Source of the DNA: Dromaius novaehollandiae
Lineage: Eukaryota; Chordata; Aves; Casuariiformes; Dromaiidae
Assembly (NCBI RefSeq): GCF_036370855.1
Contig: NC_088130.1
Span: 13,049,543-13,113,542 of the forward strand
Length of the DNA: 64,000 nt
Direction: 5' to 3'
How positions within the stretch are numbered: position 1 is the first letter of the stretch; every line of letters begins with the position of its first letter. The notes below the pieces were generated by a model. That model did no database searches and was not told the origin of the DNA. It saw nothing but the letters and a program-made list of their open reading frames with translations. The position numbers and the translations under genes are program-made. Shown here in pieces: positions 27,901 through 39,900 of the stretch.

Positions 27901-30900
27901 CCCTACACATTTTAAGCCCCAACTTTGATGCTGTCATTAAGATGATCTCTTCACTATTTCAAGCACCTCCTGGAATTAAATTTTAGACAGGATACTTGTC
28001 TGCACTATCTTGAAGAGGAATTCTGTTTTCTGTGAACAGTGTCAAAAATTTAAGAAAGCATAAGGAGCATCAAACATTCAGGATCATCACTTTGACTGAT
28101 TTAATCACAACTCAAAGTATTTAGCCATTTGCTACAAACAGCACCAACAATAAACTAGTAAAACTTTAATCTCCAAAACACATAAAATTTGCAAAAAGGA
28201 TTCCGTTGTCCATGGTTTCTTTCTGGCTCTGGTCTAGGCAGATACTTGCACTGGAACTGAGGTTATTTCCTCAAAACTTCAAAGTTTGCAACTGTCAGCT
28301 TTACACTTTTCTTCAATTAAGTTCTTTCTCTAAATTAATCCTATTGGATAAGGTGGCATTTTCTTCTTTGTCGTACAGCCTAAAAATTCCTCAAGGAAGC
28401 AGAGCAGTCAGTTTTCATTCTTATTTGTCATTTTTATAGGAGCAAAGTACTCCTTCCCTCTGGGGCCTATCCCTTGTTTCTGTTTTACTGACTTTGTTTT
28501 TATTTCCCACACCTTCAATACATTATTGGCTGCTTTTCCCTTTTAGATAAGGTGTGTTTGAATGAAGTGCTTTCCAGACTTCATCAGAACAGTGTGAGTT
28601 CGCCAAAGAGGTTTTCTCCACTCACAGCTTATCTGAGGAGCTGCGGAGCCACTAGAGAGAGAATAAAAAACAGCCTTGTAACCACTAGAGGCCAAACTAG
28701 ACCCCCAAGTTCATTGTAAATACATTTCAAGTTTGTGCATCTGGCCAGGATCAGAATTACTGCATTTTGTTATTTCAGATAATGATAAGATGCCTCCTCC
28801 AAAAGCCACAGAGGCTGAACAGTCTTGTAGGTAGGCCACTGGAAGAGTAAGTCTAAGTAGAGTACTGAAAGAGCCACAGAGATTTTTGTTTCTAAAGTTT
28901 CAGTCTGTTGTGATGTTCAGAGTTCATAAATTTGGGGCCAGAGAAGAATTTTCTCCCATGGCCAAAGAGAATGTAAACAATACAAGGCTGGTTATTGCCT
29001 TGAGTGGCAAGGGTATATTTCATTTAATCAGTTCCTTGTTGTTGAAAATCATCAAGCATTTCTGGCTTCTCCATTTGGTCTGTTCTCTTCCTGCAGTCCT
29101 TTCACTTAACTAAAATTGTGGACCATACAGGGAGTATTTAGGTGAAACAACATCTTTGCAAGATCAGACTATAGACTCATCCTGAAACATAAAGAAACTT
29201 TAGCTATATGAAATACTAAATTTCAAAAGAAAAGAATATTTCCAAGATTTGACTAGACCTTGGAAATATAAGTTGGGATTTTCCTGCCAAGAATCCTCAC
29301 AGGATTGTCCACAAAACTGAAGGTCCCTAGTGTCTCTGTGCTTGGAAAACTTGGGGCAAAACTTCTAGGAGTATCAAGAAGATGTTGACATTATTTAAGA
29401 ATTGCATATGGTCTTTAATTAAATTTCCCAACAATTAGGGGTATTAAAAATTAGATTTGGCTGGAATTCTACCATACTCAGTGCTGGGATCTCTGTGGGA
29501 TCATTAGAGCACTGTGGGAGGAACAGAATCAGTCAATGGAAAAGTTATAGATGAGTACTTGCTGATTATTATTCTACAGGTTAAGGTTTTGGATATATAT
29601 TTGCCAGGCATGGGAAGATGGCTTCATGTTGACTAGTTAGTTCACTCAGTTATTAGCTAGCCAATAAAAAGAGTCTCTTCTGTATAAATGTTTATTTTTC
29701 GTACTACCTTACTCTCCCTTAAAGTTTCTTGAGGGCTCAGGTCTTTCCTTTGCTCATTCAGCAACTCAAGGCTTATTTGGGGACTAGTATTGCATGCTTT
29801 GGGTCTTCTTGCTCATGTAATTTGCCACTTATGCATCCATTAGGCACCTAGAAAGATGTCCCTTGGTAATTAAAAAGCACAGCAGCCTAAATAAGTGTGA
29901 CAGTCTTTGCCAGGAAACTACTACCTACCTTGAATATCAGTGCAAAAAGCACACAGAGTGACAGTGACCAATCATTTTATTTACATCAGCTAACCCACAC
30001 ACTCCTAGTTGTAGATCTTTTCATCTACACTTGTAGAATATTTAGATTAAATCAGAGAAGTTTCCCTGATTCAGCTGGAAGAAATGTAATGTTTTCACAA
30101 CCTCTTATCATTTCAAATGTACCATGACCAAGTTATCTGCACAGATTGCTGAGAATAAACCTTTATGAAAATTTCTTATTTGTAAATTGCCCGCTTGGGT
30201 TTTTTCAAAAGTTAACTCTCCCTCACAGGAGAATTAATGTTCTAGATGATTGTAGTAAAACTGAAAAGTTGAACTGAAAGCTATGTGACAAATTACTGAT
30301 ATAAGAATACTTATCAATATTTGATATTAACTTCTTAACTGTTGTTGTCTGCAGACAATGGAAACCATTGATGGTGGGAAACTCTTTTCCAATGCCTACC
30401 TAATGGATTTAGGTGCCTGTGTTAAAACATTACGGTACTGTGCAGGCTGGGCCGATAAAAACCATGGTCGTACTATTCCAATGGGTAAGTAATTTTGAGA
30501 AAACCAAAATACGGGACTGAATCCATATGATCTGTTTTTAAGAAAAAAATACCTCTTTCTAAAAGTGGTGCCATACAAAAAAAATCTTAAAAGGAAAATA
30601 TTTTTGACATCTAAATATAGGTTAATTGAGGTTTATCATAGTGTTCTTTTTACATATTTAATGTAGTTATTCAAATTTATTTCTTTGATAGATACACCAC
30701 TAATAGGTACTCCTTATTGACTAGAAAGGTGTTAGCCTGTACGTGCATCAAAAAACTCTGAAAGGTTCTTTTTACATAGAAAACTGTAGCTTATATGATG
30801 CTATAATAATGTAAGCCAGGTATTTTCTCATTAAGGCTAAGATTAGCACAAATAATCTTTGATTCAGTTATTGGATAGTGTATTAGGAAGAGTTCAACAG

Positions 30901-33900
30901 ATAGAAATGAGGAAACACTCCCTTATTTTGCTGAAATTCCGTTCTGTTCCCTCTTCCCATTAACTAGCTCTGTGAAAACATTTTGTCTAACTGCCTTCTC
31001 TCAGGAGGAAAAAAAAAGGAATGGTAATAAAGAAGGAATTAAGGAAAACTGCAGTGATAAATACTTCCAACTTTTTGCATCACGCAGATCCCTAGACTAG
31101 GCTTAATGGAACACATGTTTATTTGAAACAAAGAGAATTTTATACTTAATGGATTTGATTTAAGCTAAGATCTAATATTAAAAAATGTCTGATATGTATG
31201 TAAGATTGAAAGTAGCTTTTAAAAAAGCACTTTCAAAAAAAAAGGTGATAGAAGAAAAAAGAAACAAAGAATGCTCATTGGTGTTCTGTGCATACCATAT
31301 TGAGAAGCAGGGTTACCATTGCAGCAAGTCAGTCAGACTGGCAGAATCAAACCTTGAAGCTATGAGATTGAATCCAGATGTACTTTTTGGTTGTTGTTGC
31401 ATAGTTAAAATTTTGAAAATGTCACTTATAAGTAAAATAGTATGCAGCTAAGTTTGGTATCCAAGTTTATCTTCTTTTTTATTTAACTGTTTCTTCCAAA
31501 TGCTTTGTCTGAATGTCTGATTTATTTCTTCTTCCTCTAGATGGAAACTTTTTTACATTTACAAGACACGAGCCCATTGGTGTGTGTGGCCAAATTATTC
31601 CTGTAAGTTGGAGCCATTTATCAAATCAAATGTTCCTACTGTAGATGGACTTGCTTTTGAAATTTTGTCAGTGCAAGTGGATATGTGAAACATTACCAGT
31701 CAGAACTTCTCTGGTCCTATAAGGTAGAGACTATCCATCTTGAGTATTCCTCAAAATCTGTAAAGTGGCATTTTGAAGAATGCTCACCTGTCCACCCTCA
31801 CTTCTCTTTTCCCTCTGTGTGGAAAAAATGAATAAACAAATCTCAAAAGAGTGATTGATCGATTGCTTTGAAAGACAGGTATGTGTTCTGTTGGAACTGA
31901 AAAACTTGGGAATAAACTAGTAGGAGAGGTGAAAATAAACTAGTAGGAGAGGTGAATATCTACAGCCTATAAACAATATGCTCTTGGGGACATGGAATGT
32001 CTCCAATTCTGTTTTGTACAGGACCTAGACCACTGGGATCTTTATTTATGACTAAGACACATACACCCTGTTGATGGTAGAAATAGCAACACAAAGAATG
32101 TGTCCAATAAGCGCAGTGATACTGAGCCATATGTTCCCAAGCTCCTGTTCAGAGTGTCAAAATTTCCATTTTTTAAAGTTACTAAGTGGAGTCAAAAGGA
32201 CTGCCTCAGTCTGAACACCCCAAACCCTGAGCAACTTGACCCTGAGATTCTTTGGTAAGGTCTGGACGGATTTGATGGGTTGCTGTGAGAATAGCTATTA
32301 TTTGTTGCAGTTGTACTACACACTCCCAATCCACCCACCTCTGTGCACATGGTAGGGTGTGGGCAGCCTGACCTAACCTGTTTGACAGCCTACCAGGTTT
32401 TGAAACAGTCAGCTTGTCCACCAGATCTGCTCAGACCTGTGGGTCCCACGCATGTTCCCAAGGTCTTTCAGTTGAGCTTGGAGGTTTGGCCTCTCTTTAG
32501 ACCACTGCATTGGTTTTGAGGTCATCACTGCAATAAAACATTTGGATGGAGCCTCCAGGAGAGCTGCTATTCTGGGTCCCCTTGTAAGTCAGGCACGAGC
32601 TATTTCAAGTAAAGCGCTCTGAGCCAAGACATGCTAATGAACTAGACACATGAGATGTGGTGACTTCTAAGTAAAATTGTAGCCTTCAAGTATAGGCAGT
32701 TGGCTGTTAGTGCAAACACTGGCCACCCTTATAAAATATTCAAGGACTTCTAAGCGTATCTCTCTTTGCTCTTCATTGAAACATGAACCCATCAAATTGG
32801 AGTATTTTTATATAAACAAAATCTTGGAGGATTATGTGAGTGTTGCAAAACACTTCAACTAGCTCTGCTTTTCCCTTCTGCTCACATAATTCTACTTCAC
32901 TGAAGACGACCTAGGAAACCCTGTACTCCCTTACTTTGTGCTAGTTTGTGCTTTTGTTATATTGGGGGGGAGGAGGGTTGGAATGAGTTAAGGAAAGAGA
33001 GAGAGAGAGCAGTTGTATAGGCATTTCTCCAAGCTTTTCTGGCATAATAGGTGAGGGTTAACAGCCTTTTCCCCCCTTTCTTAGATGTAAGACACTCTCC
33101 GTCTCCTGCGGTGAGGCTCATGGGCTCCGTACTTCTAAAGCTACTAGAAGGATTCTCAAAGGGGCAGAAATGACCAGCCCCGTTTGTGCCCCAGCCACAC
33201 TGTGCCCCACGTGGCTGAGCCTGCGGGCCGAGCAGTCAGCCGTTCTGCAGCCTGGCTGGGCTCACCGCGATAGACAGCTGCCAGTGAAACAGCCAGGGAA
33301 GAGGGCAGGGGCAGTGTGGCAGATTATTACCTTATCTCCCTTAGAAGGCTGAACTGATGCCGGATGTGGTCGTTTAAGAAAGAAGATAGCAAAACTCCCA
33401 ACTTCACCACTAATCCAGGAACTCTTTGTCAAGCTTTGTTAGAGGCATACTTTTATTGTCTCCCGAGCTTTTAACTAACCCTTTGGATTCCCTGGACTCA
33501 CATATACCAAAATCACTGGTCTTTGTATAACAGCACTTGCTAGTTGCTTTTTCAAAATATCTTCACACTGAAAAGAGTTCAACAAAGAGTTCAGCCACCC
33601 AGTTGACAATTCATGTTATTATTGCAGAAAAAGCAAGGGCAATTTGGTGGTGTATTAGAAACAGGATACACCTTCTCATCTGTCTTTCAGTGGAACTTCC
33701 CATTGATTATGTTTGTCTGGAAGATCGCCCCTGCCCTTTGTTGTGGAAACACGGTGGTTGTCAAACCAGCAGAACAAACTCCACTGAGTGCCCTTTACAT
33801 GGGATCCTTAATTAAAGAGGTAAGTCGGTAACAGCCGAGTTTTTGCACTTCTCGGAAATGTAAGGGAATACTTCAGCTGAAGTGCCATGGAGGTAATATA

Positions 33901-36900
33901 AGCCCGGCTGCCCTGTGCAAGTACTCCTCATTGCATGTCTAGCCTTGTGCTATGGAACTCGCCTTACTGTAAAGCAGTGAAGCAAAACCAGGGCAAAAGC
34001 ATGAATATCTTTCCGCCTAGTCCCGGCACAAAAAAACCCACAATAGCAATATATTAAACCCCATTCCTTGGCACACATAGGTGTATTACAAAAGCACCAT
34101 ACCTTTCAAAGTCAAAAGCAAACAAGGAGTCAGGAGCAGGGCTTTTAGAGCTGGGTGGCAATGACTTTATTAGCATAGTTATCACAGAAAGGGAGCTGTT
34201 TGTACAGCTAATTATTATTCTTATTTTTATTATTAACTGAACAAACATTTCATCCATATGGGTTTATGATTAACAGAGAGCTGTAAAACTTAACTGCCTA
34301 GCTGCTGCCAAACTCATGAGCAATCTTCACACAGAAACTGGGAGAAGGCTACACCTTGTGCTTCTGAGTGCAGGGAGCAGGGTAGTTCCCCCAGTGCCTC
34401 CAAAGCAACCTTGATTATTGTGCCCAGCCCAGCAAACACGCAGAGAATATCAGGGAAACAGTTTAGCTATCCTGCCTCCCAACAAGGTCAACAAATGTAA
34501 GCTCACGTGTTTGAGGGGTCGGCGCGGGTGTCAATAACTGGCAGCCCGGTGACCTTCCAAAGTGCTGATGGCAATGACTTAGCACATTTCAGCGTGCCGA
34601 AATGCTCCGAAGCAGTGATTCAGCAGGGCACACCGCCTGGCTGCACCCCAATATGCGGGGCAGGCGAGGGGGGTGCAATGAGTGAGTGTCATGGAGAAGC
34701 CAAATCCTATTCAGAGGTGTCTTCTCTATTATTTTTTAACAAGTATCAAAAAGTTTATTTCTGTAGAAAAGCAAATTTACAGGGAAAATAACTCAGTTCT
34801 GACCTGAGTCTAATAAAGTATCTGTTCTGATACGACTTCTTGAAAGGAGAGCTAATAACTGGGAATGTGGTCGTGATTGCATTCAAGCTCAGGACTTTTA
34901 CACAGTGATAATGACTGGTATGACCCTACAGCACTTTTAGTAAAAGACAAGAGATGATCCACATTTTCCCTATTCAGTGATCAGCTGAATGAGAAATTTA
35001 AATACATCAGTGTTAAATGTCTTTAGTGGATTATCTGGCAGACACTGTGGGACTTTAATTAAAGGCAAATATTTATCTCATCAGATGACTCAAGATTTAT
35101 TCACCAAAATCTAGCTGAGTTTTTGTTTACATCTGAATTACCCAAATAAAGTGGGAGCCCAAATCCTTGTTAGAGATCAAAAACCCAGTGATCACTTCAG
35201 TAGCGTTTTTAGAGTTCTGGCGAAACTAACTGGTGAGCTAATTTAGTTTTGTATTTCTCAAGTGTCTGAATAAGAAAAGAAATATAGTCATGGCTGGTAA
35301 TCCTTGCTATCCTTATTAATAGCCCTTGTGAGGCTCCTCTGATATAGATAATAGCTTCTGCTACAGACACAGAAATTAAATGCCTGAAGTGAGAAGGTAT
35401 GATTTACTCCCCCCCCATACACACACACACACTCTGTAAAGGATATCTTCCTTATTTTTCTCTACAAACTATTTGTCCAGATTAGCTTTGAAGCACACTG
35501 CTAAGGAAATGCAAAGAACCTCATTGTCTCATCAGTTCTGGGTAAATATTGATCTGAACTGTTAAATGAGCATAAAAAGATTGATGGAGTGAATCAGAGC
35601 GTAATCCCATGAGTAACTGAAGTTGCTAGAACAGAAATACTTGTCTGGTGTTCATAATACAGGATATGAGGTCTAGGAGCTATAATTCACCAGCAGATAA
35701 ATGAAAATGGAATCTAGGCATGTTATTCCGGTTTAACCCTTAAAAGTGACTGGTTTAAGTGAAGGAGATGTGTATTTTTGGTCCTGTAACTCTATGCTTG
35801 CTCTCTTCCTAAGCGCCATGGAGATCCTATAGCTCCTTCAAAAGTGGAAAGAAAATCCAGCTGCACCTCACACATTCATGAGAATTTGGGCTGATGGGCT
35901 GTTAGAAGAAAAATAACTTATTTTGTCTATGAATGGAGCATATCCAATACAGAGTTAGTAGGAGACAATGGGTTTTATTTGGCCCATAGGAAGGGCATCT
36001 TTAAAAAGAAACTTTGCAAGATACTAGAACTGCAGATAGGCCAGTTAGCCAGCTGTTAGCCAGATCTGCCTTCTTTTGTACCATAAACTGTCATGTTGTC
36101 CATTGCTCTGTTTCCAACCCATGTCCAGAAGCAGCAAAGCCATTGAATTTGAAATACTATTTCCATCATTTTTCATAATAGAATTTCAGATTCATATTAT
36201 TAATAGAATTAATAATCATTAATTAAGTAATCACTTACTAACAAATTAAATATCATCTAACTTGAGGAATAATGAGCAGAAGTCAACAGACAAACAGAAT
36301 GATTCAAACAGCTTTAATGAAGCAGACAGGAAACTGTCTTTCTTTACACATCTGACTGAGGAAGAAAAGAAAAACTAAATGTATTTGTTGGTAATGGCAC
36401 TGAAAAAAAAACTAAAATAAAATAGAGAGTTCTTCTTTTTAAAGAGCAAATTTAATGGCCTAAAAGATAAGTGTGGGGAAAAAAATAATGTGAAAAATAA
36501 TGCACATTTCGGACTCTACAGTTGAGAATATCTGTATGTTGGGGACAAGGTGGCTGGAGAAATGAAAAGGGAAATAAGACAATATGAGACATATTTTTCT
36601 AGTCATTATCACTTCCTCATCTTTATGGGTTTCTCTCTTCCAATTCAGGCTGGATTTCCACCTGGGGTTGTGAACATTGTGCCAGGCTTTGGACCCACTG
36701 CCGGAGCAGCAATTTCTCACCACATGGATGTAGATAAAGTGGCTTTCACAGGCTCTACTGAGGTATTATAATGAATGCAAGAAAGTGTAAGCAGGAACTC
36801 TGCCCCTCCGATTCCCAGTAATGATTTAATGTCTAACTTGTTCTGTGTAACTATTTTAACTTTTTTCTTTCTTTTGGCTGCTGGTTTGTTAAACAAAGTC

Positions 36901-39900
36901 TGTTTAATGATTTGTTGGTTATTATTAACTTCAAACATATTTAAACAACATTTGTATTGCAGGAAAGCCCTTCAAACAAAGGCACTCCATGAGATACAAT
37001 TGGTTCTAGTATACCAATGCTATTTTAAGGCTTGTCTTTAAAAAAGAAAATATTTTCATAACTTTTTCAGTTTTCTTCTTGTTTAAGAATGGTCATTTTT
37101 ACAAGTGCAAAAGTGAAACAATCTGTGCTTTCTTCTATTTAATTTTAATAACAACATGATGGTAGGAAGGTACTTCCAGAAATCTCATTTCTGGTCCTGA
37201 AAAGACTTAGGTTAGGTTATGGCTTTTGATATCTGAATAATACTGACAATCATTTGCATGGCCTTGGAAGTGTATTTGAATATGTATGAGTATAATAATT
37301 GAAAAGAAGGTCACTGTTAATTTTCCCTCGCCTTCTTTCTAAAGAACAGTGATTCATAGGATTAAAGATTTCTCAGTGCAGACATTATATAACTATATAC
37401 TTAATACAGTGCATTATGCTATACTGCATGCATGCTATGTAGAAGAGCTGCCAACTGGTCTTTTAACTTCTTGGATGTAGACTCCAAAGATAAATACCAT
37501 TGCCTCATGTCAAGGGTCAGTACACACAGAGTGCAAGAGTTATGTTTATTCTCAGAAACCCTCAGTGCTAAAGTAGTGGGAAAAGAAAACAACCCAAAAG
37601 TGCAACCTCTGAGAAATATCCCATAGACATTCCCTACATACAGCAACAGCTAAAATCCCTAGTGCTCCCAGGGAACCTCATTCCCTCCAAGGGCACGTGG
37701 AGCAGAGGGAATATCTGCAGACTCTGTTGACATCTGACAGAGCAATTTAGCAGCAAGAAAGGAAGGCGAGGTGTTCCCAAAGGCCGGAAGGCAAGCACAG
37801 GTGAGAAACTATTTGAAGTTTGCACACTGGCCACAGCCACAAGTGCTATAGGCATATTTTCCCCTCACAAGGGAAGTACATATGGTATTTTTTCCAGGAC
37901 AGTTCATAGAAAAAGTTCTTTTAATTATACCATCAATGCAAAGAAACAGGAGAGCTGCACAGGTCTGCCCCTTTCCTCTGGTTCTCTCAGGCCTCTCTCT
38001 CAGTGATGAGGGAGAAAGAGTAGGCCATGTACCCAGTATGGGTATCTGTATTTTCTCTCATATACTTTGTGCATCAAAGGGCTTTCCCACGTATAAAGTA
38101 GAGAAATCTCAACCTAATGGAAGGAATTGGCAGAGCAGAAATCAGTGTCTACTTTAGATTGCAGATGTGAGAAAGTAGAGTGGCAATACCAAGCAAGCAC
38201 CAGATAACTTTTAGTATGAGAAAGTCCAAGGAGAAGCTGTTTTAGGAAGCAGTCCTGGCTTGTGATTCATCTGCATCCTGGCTCTTCCCTTCCAAGTCTT
38301 CTCTCTCTTTTATTCATTTGTTTGTTTGTTTGTTCTGTTTTGTTTTGTTTTGTTTTGTTTCTACAGTTACTGTGATAGTGGACAGCTGTGAACTGTGACT
38401 TTCACTTTTGAGGAACTCAGAAAAGTGTTACTGAGGTCATAATAAATTTGTTGAGATGAAGTTGTTCTTTTCCTACCTTTTAGGTTGGCAAACTGATCAA
38501 AGAGGCAGCAGGGAAGAGTAATCTGAAGAGGGTTACGTTGGAACTTGGAGGGAAAAGTCCTATCGTTGTATTTGCGGATGCAGACCGTTAGTAATGTTTT
38601 TATTACATAAACCTAATACATTTGCAAGTCCTACTTTTTTTCTTTTCTTTGTCGAAAAATGGTTTGTAAAGAGGGGAATTACCCCCTAAAAGAGGGGTAA
38701 TTCTTCAATTTTTTCTAGTCATGCCATAGTTTTCATTTAGATTGCCACCAGAAATTGATGGCCCATTGATGGATGGGAACTTCTGACAACATCCCAACCC
38801 TCACTGTAATTAAGTATCATCCTAATTCAACATGAATTCTGGAAAAAAAAAACAACTAGATGGATATTATATAGGTATACTAACTTCCTAGCTGAATATT
38901 CCTCTTGGTACTGCTAATAGAGCAAATAAAGTTAAATCAGCATTTCGTATGGCATAGTCAAATGTGCGTTTGTCCAGGCATATTGTGGTATTCTTCATGA
39001 GAGTAGCTTTAGACATAAGTAAACAGATAAATATCTGTGTTTTAAAGGGCCAAAATATAGAAAATACTAAAAAGGGAAATGAGGTGGCATGACAAAGGAT
39101 AATAAAGAATTTGTGCTGTGACACTCAAGCTTATGGTTTGATGAGCTCTGCATTTCTTTTCAGTGGACGCCGCTGTGGAATTTGCACACACTGCTCTGTT
39201 CTACCACCAGGGTCAGTGTTGTATAGCAGCATCTAGGATTTTTGTGGAAGAGCCTATTTATAATGAGTTTGTTCGCCGAAGCATTGAACGAGCAAAGAAG
39301 TACACCCTTGGGAATCCTCTGTTGCCTGGTGTACAGCAAGGCCCTCAAGTAAGTTATGTTACATGTTTCTAATGTAATTTGAATAGGACATCACATTTTA
39401 ATATACTTATAAATTTATTGTTGTATTAGTGTTATGGCTAAGTACAATTGTCTAGTGGTTAGGCTGAAAGACCAGGAAGAAGAAACCTGAGTTCTAGTCA
39501 TTACTGCCACCACCACAGGCTGAAAGGTAAGCTTTGATCCTCTTTTCTAGCTCCCTTTACTGTGGAATGGGGACAAGTGTACAGAACTTAAAACACCTCG
39601 AGAAAGCTCAGATGTGGCAGGTGAAAAAGTGCAAGTTCAGTCACCCATGTCAAAGATTGCTAATAGCACTGTATTCAAATAGTGCCACTGTAAGTGAGCA
39701 ACTTGAGGAAATTAAATAGCGTCTTTTCCCCTTTTCCAAGATGCTAATATCATTATGGGAGTCAATTTTAGAGTATTGCACGATTTAAACACATCATTTT
39801 GTACTTTTTCCTGCTTGTGTTAAAAGATTATGCCAACAGCTGCCTCATTAAATGAATGCTAATGTGCAACATTAGAAAGCATTGCTATCACAGGTCTGTG

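Larger units (their letters stand above)
27187..30354 (+). other. ALDH1A1: ALDH1A1 intron 3 (3168 bases)
   Basis: It is a consensus GTAAGT to TGCAG intron. It holds an old-repeat relic (27361-27525) and a TTG microsatellite (27607-27632). The remainder is unremarkable AT-rich sequence. Confidence 0.9.
33820..36648 (+). other. ALDH1A1: ALDH1A1 intron 6 (2829 bases)
   Basis: It runs from donor GTAAGT to acceptor CAATTCAG. It contains a GC-rich, CpG-containing patch at 34500-34690 and a C8 run followed by CA units at 35409-35432. The rest is AT-rich with no recognised element. Confidence 0.9.
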
